DNA of 64,000 nt from NCBI GenBank assembly GCA_001600355.1, contig BCJU01000002.1:3472001-3536000 (forward strand). Direction: 5' to 3'. Position 1 is the first letter of the stretch; every line of letters starts with the position of its first letter. The DNA is from Meira nashicola (lineage: Eukaryota; Basidiomycota; Exobasidiomycetes; Exobasidiales; Brachybasidiaceae). Of this stretch, positions 47,842 to 58,794 are shown in pieces. The notes below the pieces were generated by a model. That model worked only from the letters and a program-made list of their open reading frames with translations, had not been told where the DNA came from and did no database searches. The translations under genes and the position numbers were made by a program.

Positions 47842-48237
47842 ATGCGCTGGTCGTATTTCTGTTATTTAAACGTTTTCGTTTTACTTTTTGTTTTCGAAAG
47901 TTATTTTTTTTCATTTCCATTTTCGATTGAACAAAATGTTTTTGATAAAAGGAGTTCTTCTTCTGATGCAGCAGAAATTCTGTTTGTCAAACGTACTATC
48001 ACTGAAAAATTAAAAGGTCTTGTTGGAGGAGGCAAAAAAAGTGCTCCACAACGTACTTCTTCGACGAAATATTTCAGTCATCCAAACGCAAAAGTCGCAG
48101 AACCTAAAATGAGAGAAGGTACAAAATTATCACCAGATTACACATTGCCAGAACATATGAGAAGTCCTAAACCTCAGCAACATTCTTATTTTGATCCGAC
48201 AACGCGAAAGCCGGTAACCGTTGGCAGGAAAGGATGA
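47842..48237 (+). CDS. Small protein with N-terminal hydrophobic signal and two Lys-Arg sites (possible secreted peptide/effector)
   Basis: 131 residues, one exon, ATG preceded by an A-rich leader. Residues about 7-29 are strongly hydrophobic (FCYLNVFVLLFVFESYFFSF), fitting a signal peptide or a signal anchor. They are followed by KR at 36-37 and at 50-51, placed like Kex2 processing sites, and then a basic, disordered remainder (LKGLVGGGKKSAPQRTSS, PTTRKPVTVGRKG). I recognise no domain. It could be a secreted peptide precursor, an effector, or a small membrane protein; only the composition supports these readings. It lies between the RSC-type gene and a 1.3 kb gene-free stretch, with no obvious neighbour link. 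Confidence 0.5.
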   Translation: MRWSYFCYLNVFVLLFVFESYFFSFPFSIEQNVFDKRSSSSDAAEILFVKRTITEKLKGLVGGGKKSAPQRTSSTKYFSHPNAKVAEPKMREGTKLSPDYTLPEHMRSPKPQQHSYFDPTTRKPVTVGRKG

Positions 48238-49520
48238 ATAAATATATCATTTTGAATTCATTATGTAGGCATAAAAGTTGGATTTATGGGAAAGCAACTT
48301 CATCTACTATTGCATGAATTAAATTTTCCTTTCTTGATAAGTATTTCCTAAATTTAACACTGTGCTTTTGCCGAGCCGCATTAAATGAAATGAATCTCCG
48401 TTTTGGAACATGAGGATCATTAAACGGAATAAAGAATATTTATTCTACTCATTAAGTGAAATTTCACAGTACTTCAACACATTGGATCGCAAATATGAAT
48501 TATAGGGAGTTGAAACAATATTGCCGTGATCATCTTCAAAATTTCTTGAAATAACCCCATGACTACTTTTAATCTCATAAAGCTCCCCTATAAGAACACG
48601 TCATAAGTCTCGGCATATCGCTTTCGCATTAATTTTATATAAAAAATAAAAAAGTGGCTGAATTTAGAGCTCTCTTCAGGTAAAAAAGCAGTGTTTCATC
48701 GACGCGTTTATGCTGAATGAAAAAAAAAAGAATAAAGAAATGAAATGCAAACCTAATCGGCTCCTTATTTAAGCGCATCCTGCTTTTTCTTTAAGGGCTC
48801 AGCTCGGTTTCCTCCTCCCCCCAAATAAAATAAATTAGAAAAAAAGGCAGCTTGCATGCCGGACTTCCTAGAACCTTTTATATATGAAATATGTACGGGT
48901 TTTACGCTAAAAAACGTTTTTATGGCTTTTGACACAACACTCGATCTGCCGAGATATAGAGTCAGATACTGTGAGAGAGAATGTTAGTTGGCATACACGT
49001 ACTTTTTTTTTCCTTGATAAAAAAAATATTATTCCTACAGAAACACGCATTACTCTCACTTTTGTATACACACATAGTCTAGACTACACATCCGTTAATG
49101 CGTCACTTTCCGTGCACACATAGACTACGCGCTAGCATTGCCTCATCTCGCAATGCATAGATTAATGCAGCGTCATTGTCCGCCGCACTCACGCTTGTAG
49201 AAATCGCAATCCTAATCATCATTGCTTTCTGATCGTCAATTGGTCAGAAAAGTGAAAGTAGACACGTAGAGGTCAAAAAAGAAGAAGGAACGGAAAAAAA
49301 GTCATAAGTCTGTACATTGACAAACTTTTGCATTTAAACACGAACGGCAAACCTCGAAAACAACATCGAACTTGTTAACCAAACGATAATGCTTTTCACG
49401 ACATTCACGACTCTTAAAATCGAATAAAAAGAGAAAAGTTTCCGAATACATTCTCTTTCTCCCCCCTTTTGAGATTGCTGGGAGTCTGATTTTTCGGTTA
49501 TTCTTCTTCGATCTTGTATT
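48238..49520. other. Long upstream region of the Crk1-like kinase gene
   Basis: 1.28 kb, AT-rich with several T and A runs, TATATAAAAAATAAAAAAG near 48636, and a TTTAAGCGC motif at 48768. It is bounded on the right by a CT-rich leader. No supported gene lies here; the 64-codon frame at 48929 looks random. Confidence 0.6.
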
Positions 49521-52500
49521 ATGCAAGTTCTTGAAGCAAGATCGATAACTTCAGATCTATTTCCGACATCATCTCCTTCTCACACAAACGCAAACACTTC
49601 TACAGCTTCATCTGTACCAGTTGCAGTAGTGGCAACCGCAGCAGCTCAAGCAGTCAAAGGATCTGCAATGAATGCTGCGATAGCAAACGGTGATGCAGGT
49701 CCATCAGCCCATCGCAATCAATATGGAAGTACAATTGCTGACAGAGGAGCGCTTCCTTCAGAGAATCATGTCGGTGGTGGCCTTTCAGGTTATGATGGTC
49801 AACAACATGCAAGTTCATCACGACTTCCATCTGATTACCAAAAACAATCTTCCAAAGAACCTTCTCCAATTAAACAGAATAATGGATCCACTCTATCCCC
49901 TTCACAAACTGAAATGCCAACAACGGCTGCTTCTCTTATGAGAGAAGGGCCAAGAGATTTCACTGTAATACGCGATGTAGGCGATGGATCTTTTGGAACC
50001 GTTTGCTTGGCAGATTGGAAAAGTCCTTTACCAAGTGGAACGATGCTAAGTCCAATGCAACATCCAACAACACGACCGGAATATGTTGGAAAACGATTGG
50101 TTGCGATCAAAAAGATGAAAAAACCATTTCCAAATTGGAGCGAATGTATGAAATTGAAGGAACTCAAATCTTTATTGGCAATACCTCATCATCCCAACAT
50201 CATTCCACTTTATGATGCCTTTTTGATGCCTGGCTCAAAAGAATTACATTTCGTATTCGAGTGTATGGAAGGCAATCTGTATCAATTGACGAAATCACGC
50301 AAAGGAAGGCCATTAGCAGGTGGATTGGTAGCCTCCATATTCCAACAAATCGTAAAAGGCTTGCATCACATCCATCAACACGGATACTTTCACAGAGATA
50401 TGAAGCCAGAAAATCTTCTCATCACAACGACAGGTTTAGCAGATTACCCTACTGCTTCGCCTTTAGCCATGCCTGGAACGCCTCCCGAAAAGGATGTTTT
50501 GGTGATTGTCAAATTGGCCGATTTTGGTTTGGCTCGTGAAACGTTGAGCAAACCGCCTTATACAGAGTATGTGTCCACAAGATGGTATCGAGCACCAGAA
50601 GTGTTATTAAGATCGAGGGATTATTCCAATCCGGTCGATTTGTGGGCTTTGGGTACAATCTTGGCAGAGATTGTGAACCTTAAACCACTCTTTCCTGGAC
50701 AAAGCGAAGTTGACCAAGTCTTGCAAATATGTGATGTGATTGGTGATCCTTTGCATGATTACGGCAATGACGATCGTGGACGGAAGAAAGGAGGCGGTGA
50801 ATGGCAAAGAGGAATAAAGATGGCAAGGGCAGTCGGATTCGAATTTCCAGTGGTAAAGCCTGTAACATTTTCGACATTGTTTAGCTCAAAGATTCCATCT
50901 TCTTTGGTTGATTGCATTCAAGATTTGTTGAGGTACGACCCTCGAGCTCGGATGACAACAGATGATTTATTGAATCATTACTACTTTACCACTCTAGCGC
51001 CTCGTTTGCAACCGCCTCAAGCAAAGGCCATGGTTGCTGCCACTACTCCAGAACAACAAGCTTCTATGATGCGACAAATGCCCAAAGCCAACCTTCAATC
51101 GCTTGCAAGCATTTCTTCTTTGGCAAACGTGGATGCAGCCAGTATACGTCGTGCGATTCCACCATCTCATTCTACCATTTCTCAATTGCAAAAGGTACCC
51201 TTTGGTGCAGGGCCACAACCTATTGCAGCTAATCATCAACAAAAGTTGCTACCTATCCGTGCGCCACCACAGCAACAATCTGATGGTGATATCGCAATGG
51301 ATTCTGCATCTCCACTAATTCATGGATCTTCTGATCGTGGAGATGAGATTGCAACTTTGATGGTCAATCACAGAAATTCTAGTGTTTCGCAATATCCTGC
51401 TTTTCCTGAATCTGCTTCGACTTATAGCCGCTTATCAGCTATCGGATCAACTCAAAATAATAATGGTGACGTTGCAATGATGTCCCCTGCTCATTATCCG
51501 GGCAATAACAACAATTTGAGCAGTGTGACACGTATTGATCGACAAGGATCTAATTCGTTCTCATCTCACGAAAGACGGCTTGACGGTGAAGCGGCGCAAT
51601 CCTATGAGTCTTATGGACAGTCCCCTACCTCAGCGGCAGCACATCAGCACAATATGATGCACGGTCTTGTATCTCCTCATCCTGGATCGACACATAGCAG
51701 CGGAGAATTTGTGGGCGGTAGAGATCAAGCAGAGACATCCAATGAGACTTTGTCATCCGGTAAAGATGCGATCAAGAAGAAAGGTGGAAAAGGTTGGGGT
51801 CTCAATATCTCTTCTGTTTTGGGTGGCGGTAATAATGCTGGTGATAGAGGTGCAGGCAAGAGTGCATTTTCAAGCAGTACGAATTCATCCGGTCAGCAGC
51901 AACAAAACCAACAATCTTGGCAAGGCAATCAAACTACAAGTAGCATTCCAACGAGTATAAGTGCATCATCTATCACACCCGCACAACAAATTATTGCCGA
52001 TCATGCACAAGCGCAACAACCTGTAAAAGCAACCGATCCAAAGAAAGCAAAGAAGGAAGCAGAAAAGGCAGCAAGAGAAGCGGAAAAAGCAAAGCGAGCA
52101 GCACAAGAACAAGCGGCAAGAGAACGTGCAAGAGCGGTTATGCAAAAGCGAAATCAAATCTTGGCTTCGTCAAATGCGCGTGATCAAGTGGAATGGTTGC
52201 AGTTAGCTGATAACGATATGACGAAAGCATTGCAAGCACAACAAGCACAGCAACAGGTTCAACAGCAAGCGCAACAACAACAAGCTCAGCAACAGTACTT
52301 GCATTCTCTTGGTACCGGACGACCTTCGCTGCAATCGCAACAGCTTCAGCACGAACAACAGTATGGCACACATCCGCAAATCATTCATCAGAATAACAAT
52401 TTGGTGGGTCAATTATCACAATACCCTGGCCCCATTAATCCTACCGTGCATTCGTACGAGACACCATTGAGTGAGAAGGCTTGGGGTAAGCAACCACGTC

Positions 52501-53759
52501 ATACGCACACCTCTAATTCTGATCATTCCAATTTGTCTGGACGATTGGGAGCAGGTTCGTACAGTCCTTCACCTGTTGGTATGAACAATGCCGGCAGAGG
52601 AAGGGTAAGACCTCGTGATGCCGAAGATGATGTTTTGGCTGAGAATGATCCAAGAAGACAATCGATGCAATCCTATCACACACGTGACAGTGATCCTGGA
52701 CCGATGCGAAATGCAATCAACGCTTATCCACATTCGAATCATCGACCTGAAACAACCTCTAGTCTCAATTCTGCTCCTAGTATCATTGATGCAGCATCTG
52801 GCAGAACTAGATATGGAGGCGCTGCAAACGGAGGTGATCGCAGTTCAGTCGATACACGATCGGTCGCCAGTTCGTTGGATAATCAATTGATCTTGAATAT
52901 GGAAAATATGACTGCAGCTGATTTGAGTACATCGACTGCTACGAATAGCAGGTACAGACAAGGAAGTATGAGTCCAGGACCGGTTCATTTGGTGGGTAAT
53001 CGACCATCATTCAGTCGCCAAAGTCATGGAAGTAGAACGGGTTCAGCTCATAGAGCAGGAAGTGCATCACCTTTGCATCATACTGCAGCACCAAGATTTC
53101 ATCCATACTCTTCGGGTGTAGTTGGAACAGCATCTCATTCAAATCCCAATATGCCTTTACCATCTTCTGCACATTCTCCTCAGCATGGATACCCTTTACC
53201 TTCTTTAGCTTCGATTGCAAATGATTCGGGATCGGATGTGATGGAGAATTTACAGACGGATATTGCATCTACGATCGGTCCGCGACCAAGATCGACAAGG
53301 AGGATGTCACAATCACAAAGAGGGTTGAGCAGAGGTAGTGCTGCTAGTCGAGATGGATCTTCACTTCGTCATGCTACTCCGTCGACGAACGCAACCCTTG
53401 TCAATTTAGGTGGTACGAATGGAGCGGCAGGAAATGGTACAAATGGATCCTCTCAAGTGAATCCGATGTTTAATGTATCTTCTCATCAATATAATCAAAA
53501 GTCTTTCCCGCTCACAGCAGCTCATCATGCAAATTATCCGTATAGTCCAACGGCAGCAGCACAAAGTCAACCTGCCAATATGGCCATGTTATTGGATCAA
53601 AGTGGATCGACAAATCGACAAGGAGGACAACAATTGAATCCACATAATGGTATGACAAGCTTACCACCTTTTTCTGAACTTGCAGCCAGGACAACAAGCG
53701 GTGGAGGAGATGGGTATTATTCTACTGATAATGCCGGAGGTGGACATCATTCGTATTAG
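49521..53759 (+). CDS. crk1: Ime2/Crk1-like MAPK-related protein kinase with long disordered tail
   Basis: 1,412 residues, single exon. The kinase domain spans about 146-495: GDGSFGTV P-loop, VAIKK lysine, LKSLLAIPHHPNIIPLYDAF, HRDMKPEN (291-298), DFGLARE, the activation loop YTEY (Thr348, Tyr350), and STRWYRAPEVLLRSRDYSNPVDLWALG. The closest family is Ime2/MAK/ICK; in the smut Ustilago maydis the ortholog Crk1 is a morphogenesis and mating regulator activated at this T-x-Y by a MAPKK. The N-terminal 145 residues are Ser/Ala-rich. After the kinase come Gln-rich regions, a charged coiled coil (KKAKKEAEKAAREAEKAKRA, about residues 835-870) and Ser/Asn/His-rich sequence. The large tail makes it longer than most relatives. 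The ATG at 49521 follows a pyrimidine-rich leader. Confidence 0.92.
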   Translation: MQVLEARSITSDLFPTSSPSHTNANTSTASSVPVAVVATAAAQAVKGSAMNAAIANGDAGPSAHRNQYGSTIADRGALPSENHVGGGLSGYDGQQHASSSRLPSDYQKQSSKEPSPIKQNNGSTLSPSQTEMPTTAASLMREGPRDFTVIRDVGDGSFGTVCLADWKSPLPSGTMLSPMQHPTTRPEYVGKRLVAIKKMKKPFPNWSECMKLKELKSLLAIPHHPNIIPLYDAFLMPGSKELHFVFECMEGNLYQLTKSRKGRPLAGGLVASIFQQIVKGLHHIHQHGYFHRDMKPENLLITTTGLADYPTASPLAMPGTPPEKDVLVIVKLADFGLARETLSKPPYTEYVSTRWYRAPEVLLRSRDYSNPVDLWALGTILAEIVNLKPLFPGQSEVDQVLQICDVIGDPLHDYGNDDRGRKKGGGEWQRGIKMARAVGFEFPVVKPVTFSTLFSSKIPSSLVDCIQDLLRYDPRARMTTDDLLNHYYFTTLAPRLQPPQAKAMVAATTPEQQASMMRQMPKANLQSLASISSLANVDAASIRRAIPPSHSTISQLQKVPFGAGPQPIAANHQQKLLPIRAPPQQQSDGDIAMDSASPLIHGSSDRGDEIATLMVNHRNSSVSQYPAFPESASTYSRLSAIGSTQNNNGDVAMMSPAHYPGNNNNLSSVTRIDRQGSNSFSSHERRLDGEAAQSYESYGQSPTSAAAHQHNMMHGLVSPHPGSTHSSGEFVGGRDQAETSNETLSSGKDAIKKKGGKGWGLNISSVLGGGNNAGDRGAGKSAFSSSTNSSGQQQQNQQSWQGNQTTSSIPTSISASSITPAQQIIADHAQAQQPVKATDPKKAKKEAEKAAREAEKAKRAAQEQAARERARAVMQKRNQILASSNARDQVEWLQLADNDMTKALQAQQAQQQVQQQAQQQQAQQQYLHSLGTGRPSLQSQQLQHEQQYGTHPQIIHQNNNLVGQLSQYPGPINPTVHSYETPLSEKAWGKQPRHTHTSNSDHSNLSGRLGAGSYSPSPVGMNNAGRGRVRPRDAEDDVLAENDPRRQSMQSYHTRDSDPGPMRNAINAYPHSNHRPETTSSLNSAPSIIDAASGRTRYGGAANGGDRSSVDTRSVASSLDNQLILNMENMTAADLSTSTATNSRYRQGSMSPGPVHLVGNRPSFSRQSHGSRTGSAHRAGSASPLHHTAAPRFHPYSSGVVGTASHSNPNMPLPSSAHSPQHGYPLPSLASIANDSGSDVMENLQTDIASTIGPRPRSTRRMSQSQRGLSRGSAASRDGSSLRHATPSTNATLVNLGGTNGAAGNGTNGSSQVNPMFNVSSHQYNQKSFPLTAAHHANYPYSPTAAAQSQPANMAMLLDQSGSTNRQGGQQLNPHNGMTSLPPFSELAARTTSGGGDGYYSTDNAGGGHHSY

Positions 53760-55053
53760 GGAGTGGATTTGTATACGCAGAGCTTTACTTTTCTTCAACG
53801 CATCAACATACATCAACGTCATTATCTTGTTATTGAAAGAGTTGTTCCTCCTTTTCACACTCATGTTCTTTTCTTTTCCTCCTAATTTGAATCATTTATT
53901 GTATATTTTGAACGAATTCATGTATCTTTCAGGAGTGGTAATGAGTAAGTAGAAAGGAGTAAGACGCGACTTGGATGCTATGCGAAACAGCGCAGGGCCA
54001 CTATTGCATGCATTGCGCACCGCAAAAAGCAAGAGCGGGAAGGCAAGATTATTTTTTCTAAAACAATTCTCGCATCCGATTTTTCAGGCTGAATAAGCTG
54101 TCATCCCACTATTTTGGTATATACGTACAGCGGGAACAATGACGTAGGGGACGTGGCTGCGTGTTCGTACGAGTATGATGTACATCAGTATGATCTGCTC
54201 TTTATCTGTATACCATTCAGTACATATTAAACAATGATCCCGAGAGACCGCATACTGATATCTTGCAGAAGATAAATCAATAGAGGAAAGTGAGCGAATA
54301 GACAAAACAATCGGGCCATCTTGAGAAAAGTGTATAATTGCTGAGGTTCAATTACAAAGAGGAGCTTAAGTGCGTTTGATACGAGGTTTTATCATCCGAA
54401 TATAAACTAGGTTAAATTGTCTAATTTACTGCCCCAAAAACAGTTCGAACTACGAAACTGGGTCTGAATTCCAATAATCGGATAAGGAAATCAGAGTGAT
54501 TTGCGTCTTGTGTGGGTATGCATGGCTGTTACATCAGAACAATGAAGAAATTATTTTGGTGTCTCATGCAAGCAGTTTAAAAAAAAATCTGTGAATCAGT
54601 CTTGGATACTGTACTTCCCTTGGGGTAAGATGAATTGCACACTCGCACAGTGTCTTTTATGGCCCGTTGTACCAACAAGTTTAAGCGCAGCGCAGCGCGG
54701 CGCGTAAAGCGGCACCGAAGCGGGATCTTGATTGATTTTGCACTCTTGCTCATTAGATACGATGCCGCCGATGCGATGTACAATGGATTGTTGTAAAGTC
54801 GAGTGCATAATTTATATCTCACTACATGTTCTAGCTATCTCTGATTTTTATGATGAACAGCTGCATGATATCCATATGGTAAGTATTTTTTTCCTTGACA
54901 GAGAATAAAGAGAAAAGACACGCTACTCGGATATTCTATATCTCGGGCAACTTTTGCCTTCATACACAACGAATCAACTTTTTTACCTGACGCAAGGAAG
55001 ATGCATAACCCAGTTCAATGTCCGATCTAACGCAACCGAAAAAAATGCATGTT

Positions 55054-55092
55054 TGTATATATGTATGCATGTATGTACGTACGTACGTATGT
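55054..55092. repeat. ATGT/ACGT tetranucleotide repeat, left member of an inverted pair
   Basis: Units of ATGT and ACGT (TGTATGCATGTATGTACGTACG...) run for about 40 bases. The reverse complement of this pattern occurs at 55381-55409. Confidence 0.8.
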
Positions 55093-55380
55093 TGACTAGT
55101 GCGATTGAATATATGCACAAGAGCTGTGCTGTTTAATGCATTCGAACAATACCCACTTCAATATGGGTGTGAAATTCAAATGTATATACTAGTATGGATG
55201 TAGGCTAATACGCACTAGAAGATTTTCTTTGACATGCATTTTGCGCACGCCCACAATAAGAAGGTATGTGCGTGTGAGCCAATTTATGAGTTAAATTGAT
55301 TTGAAAATCGGAAATACAGTCCTCTGCCCGAACTCGTTGACTTTTAAAGAAAAGTACTCAGACGTACTCAGAACCTTGGA

Positions 55381-55409
55381 GTACATACGTACATACATAC
55401 ATACATACA
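55381..55409. repeat. ACAT/ACGT tetranucleotide repeat, right member of an inverted pair
   Basis: GTACATACGTACATACATACATACATACA, read here as units of ACAT, is complementary in pattern to the left cluster about 290 bases away. A transcript across both could fold into a long stem. Confidence 0.8.
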
Positions 55410-56153
55410 GTGTGTTCCTATCTAGACGGAAGAAATTAAAGAGAGACAAAAGTGCGGTACATGAGAAGCACTTTCCCAAAGAACGGCACAGCATTTCTAT
55501 TTCACAAAGTTTCTTTTGCGTACGCTACCTACAGAGTATTGATTTCGTCATTCATCCTTAAGGAGGTCTCCGTTTCTCATTACGTCCACCATCATTGACT
55601 TCTTGGCGTTGACATTGCGGATACCATTTTTTCTTTTTCTTTACTGGCAATTTTTGGATCTTGAGTTTCATTCGATCGAAAGCAATCCGTTTGGTTCACA
55701 ATTTTCGCCCAATTGCCAAGATTTGAGCTTCAAATTTGCGGACGCCGTTTCATTTAATAATACGCACATACACACGACAGACAGATTTTTGGTCTTTTTA
55801 AGGCGTAGCATTTATCAGCCCTCTCTCCGATTACCGCTTCTAAAGTAGAAGAAATCTTATCAATACGCATTAAAAAAAACACATAAAGGAAAAAAAAAGT
55901 ACTTTGCTGGGGATCGCGTGGATTTCGTTCGTTGCTGAATTTGAATTGCATATTCAAATTCCGGTAAAAAAGGCTCGATTCTCTTTTGTGCCTTTCTCTT
56001 CTTTTTCAAACCAATTACGTACGGAAGGAAAGGGTGAGTGAAAAGAACAACGCAAGCCACGCACACTTTTCAACCACCGAAAAGTCCTTCTCTTAAAGGA
56101 TCCGCGATTGAGAACGGGTAGTTAAGAAGGAAAAAAAAAGCGAGGTAAAGAGT

Positions 56154-58763
56154 ATGACATTAAGTCCGCATACTTCATCTCGTTTTGCAAGCATACAGTC
56201 TGAACAATATCCGAATAATAACAGTGACAACCTTAACAATCTTCCCTGCGTACCATCATCACCCAAAAAGGTAAACCAAGGGCTGTACTCTCACGCGTCA
56301 GAGTATCGACATCCTTCTCACGTTCAGCATAGTAATAGTATGCCAAACGAAGAGGCATCATCATCCTCCGCCGCAGTGGATGCAGAAAAACCGATGGGGA
56401 GACCATTTTATGCACGTCAAAGATCCACTTCGTCATCCGTTTTGAACGATGGTCATTCACGTAGACCGGTAACGCCAAGTGGAACTTCGGATACACAAGC
56501 AGGCGAAGGTGTTACTGCATATCATTATGCTGCCGTTCAACAAATTACTGAAAATCGTGAAAATATTGAATACATTTTACACATTCGTGAACAACCAAAA
56601 CATTCTAGAATGTGCGGTGTAGGTGAAAAAGCCGATAGAAGACCAATCGATCCAGCTCCAATCATTCAACTACGTGTTGTGACGCATGAATTTCCAAAAG
56701 GTGGAACGAATTCTACAACGAAAGAAGATGACAAATCATCAGAAATTCCAATCTCTGAACCCTTACGTGATGCAAAAAGTTCAATCGTAAATTCACAACC
56801 TTCCAATCTTCCTCCAAAACGAAATATGATACGTAGAGGCGTTCCCGTCAAAACAGAATGGGGAGAAGGATGGGAAGATAAAGCATGGTATTTGGAAAAT
56901 CCATATTACTTCATGTATGCTATGCTTGCTGATGCGGAAACGGATGATGAATTGCATCTCTTGAGCGATGGCAAAACACGTTATACTACTGGAAGTTGCG
57001 TTTCATGCTTGTATCATTTGAAGGATATCGATCAAAGTGAGCAAGGATTCTTTGTATTTCCCGATTTGAGTATTCGTGTAGAAGGTCGCTATCGTTTAAA
57101 GTTGTGCTTATTTGAAACGATTGGTCATGAAGTACATCATTGCAAGTCAATCTATTCAAAGCCATTCAATGTCTACACCGCAAAGAGATTTCCTGGAATG
57201 GAAGAATCTACTCAATTATCTAGATCATTTGCTGATCAAGGTTTAAAAGTTCGAGTAAGAAAGAATCCAAGAGCACGTAGAGCTCGTGCCAGCGGAAAGC
57301 GAAAAGAGTTGGGCGGAAGTGATGAAGATTCAGATGGAGATATGTATCCTTCTCGAAGACCAAGCGCGGGAGTGATGGATGTCAATGCTACAGAAGATCG
57401 TGAAAGAGGAGGAATGGCAAAAAGGATCAAAAGTGATGGAAGCGTTGGAGCTTTACCTCCTTCTCAAGCATCATATGGGATCAATCCGATTAATGACGGC
57501 CGTAGACCACCACCACCTTTCTCACCACACGACACTAGACCTCCTGTTCATCCCGGTTATGGATATTCAAATGAAGCAGGCCCGCAGCCGCCGCCACCAC
57601 CACCTACTGGAACGATGCATGGAGCATCTGCAAGGGATATTGAGATGGAAAGAAGAGAAGCTGAAGCATATAGACCCTATATGCCACGTCGTCCTTCTGC
57701 AGGACATCCAGGCATGCCACCAGAAGGAGGGCCAAGGATGTCTTATGACCCTCGCCAATCGTATGGTGGAGGGGATGGTTACATAGAAGCAGAAGATCAA
57801 TATGGTAGAAGAACTCTTGTTCGTCCACGTCATTCGGATGTACCAGATGAGAGGTATTATGCTGCTGGCAGACATGGTCCTCCTCCGGTTGATGATCGAG
57901 TACCTTATGGCGCACAACCAGGATACGCAGATCCTCGAGATGTCGCAGAAAGACGATATGCATCAGGACCTCCACCCCCAAGAAGTGAACAAGAGATGTA
58001 CGAACGTGAAAGAGAGGCAGCATTTCATCGTGAACAAGAAAGTTATCATCATCGAAGAGCAGCAGCAGCAGCACAAGGTGCACCTCCTTTGCCTGGACAC
58101 CATGGTCGACCTCCATCACCTCGAAGACCGGAGTATGGAACGGGATATGCTGCAGCTCCTCCCCCTCCTCAACTTGGTGGTGAACGTGGTGGATCGGATG
58201 GATATGCTCATCGTTATGAAGGACGTGATGTACGTAGTACTAGTGGAGCTGTTGGATATGCTGCTGACGCGAGACATCGATTACCACCTTTGCATGTTGC
58301 TCTTTCGCCAAATGCTTCACCACAACAGGCAAGATCTATGGCAGCCGGACCTCAGACAAGATTACCTTCTGGTGCAGGATATGGAAGTGGTGGAGGTGCT
58401 CCAATGTTACCTTCAGAACAAGATCAGCGTGGATTGCCACCACCACAATCAAGTTCTTCACCTTATTACACCCATTACCCTCAACAGCGTTATCCACCAC
58501 CTCCCCCGCAACAACAACATCTTCATCCGTCTTCTCAAAGTGGAGTTGGTGCAGGAGGTGGAATGAATACACCTCCTATTCGTTCTCCTGTTGATAGTAT
58601 TGCATCAGCTCGTCCTTATGCAGGAGAACATGGTCCTCCGCCTCCTTCAACACAAAGACATACTGGTTTGCCACCACCACCACCTTCTCAATCACCTGCT
58701 CATTCACATCAACAATCTAGAATGCCACCACCTCCTCCATCGCAATATGGAAGAAGACAATAG
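56154..58763 (+). CDS. veA: VeA-type velvet regulator
   Basis: 869 residues, single exon. The velvet domain covers about 122-378, interrupted by an insert near 180-235: YILHIREQPKHSRMCGVGEKADRRPIDPAPIIQLRV, YYFMYAMLADAETDDELH, GFFVFPDLSIRVEGRYRLKLCLFE, and KPFNVYTAKRFPGMEESTQLSRSFADQGLKVRVRKNPR. The last block (FPGxxxSTxLSRxxAxQGxxVRIR) is the VeA signature, distinguishing it from VosA and VelB. Velvet proteins bind DNA through an NF-kappaB-like fold and link development, light and secondary metabolism; VeA pairs with VelB and LaeA-type partners. A likely nuclear signal, RRARASGKRKE, follows at about 375-387. The rest is Pro/His/Tyr-rich and disordered. It converges on GDH with 115 bases between stops. 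Confidence 0.9.
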   Translation: MTLSPHTSSRFASIQSEQYPNNNSDNLNNLPCVPSSPKKVNQGLYSHASEYRHPSHVQHSNSMPNEEASSSSAAVDAEKPMGRPFYARQRSTSSSVLNDGHSRRPVTPSGTSDTQAGEGVTAYHYAAVQQITENRENIEYILHIREQPKHSRMCGVGEKADRRPIDPAPIIQLRVVTHEFPKGGTNSTTKEDDKSSEIPISEPLRDAKSSIVNSQPSNLPPKRNMIRRGVPVKTEWGEGWEDKAWYLENPYYFMYAMLADAETDDELHLLSDGKTRYTTGSCVSCLYHLKDIDQSEQGFFVFPDLSIRVEGRYRLKLCLFETIGHEVHHCKSIYSKPFNVYTAKRFPGMEESTQLSRSFADQGLKVRVRKNPRARRARASGKRKELGGSDEDSDGDMYPSRRPSAGVMDVNATEDRERGGMAKRIKSDGSVGALPPSQASYGINPINDGRRPPPPFSPHDTRPPVHPGYGYSNEAGPQPPPPPPTGTMHGASARDIEMERREAEAYRPYMPRRPSAGHPGMPPEGGPRMSYDPRQSYGGGDGYIEAEDQYGRRTLVRPRHSDVPDERYYAAGRHGPPPVDDRVPYGAQPGYADPRDVAERRYASGPPPPRSEQEMYEREREAAFHREQESYHHRRAAAAAQGAPPLPGHHGRPPSPRRPEYGTGYAAAPPPPQLGGERGGSDGYAHRYEGRDVRSTSGAVGYAADARHRLPPLHVALSPNASPQQARSMAAGPQTRLPSGAGYGSGGGAPMLPSEQDQRGLPPPQSSSSPYYTHYPQQRYPPPPPQQQHLHPSSQSGVGAGGGMNTPPIRSPVDSIASARPYAGEHGPPPPSTQRHTGLPPPPPSQSPAHSHQQSRMPPPPPSQYGRRQ

Positions 58764-58794
58764 TGCTAAAATTTTATTATTATTTTTTATGTTT

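Larger units (their letters stand above)
53760..56153. other. Long gene-free region upstream of the velvet gene
   Basis: 2.4 kb, the longest gap in the window. It holds a TTTAAGCGCAGCGC GC-rich patch at 54680, and two clusters of ATGT/GTAC tetranucleotides in opposite orientation (55054-55092 and 55381-55409). Open frames here are short and show no family features. It is probably a large promoter and 5' leader for the developmental regulator. Confidence 0.6.

Noticed and set aside
54676..54715. GC-rich block as a possible remnant gene or CpG-type island
   Set aside because: Too short, repetitive GCGC sequence without coding frame; treated only as part of the upstream region.
57379..58566. 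Long alternate-frame ORFs over the velvet tail (up to 254 codons)
   Set aside because: They read the Pro/His/Tyr-rich repeats of veA in another frame; composition is His/Met/Leu noise and the velvet frame continues through.
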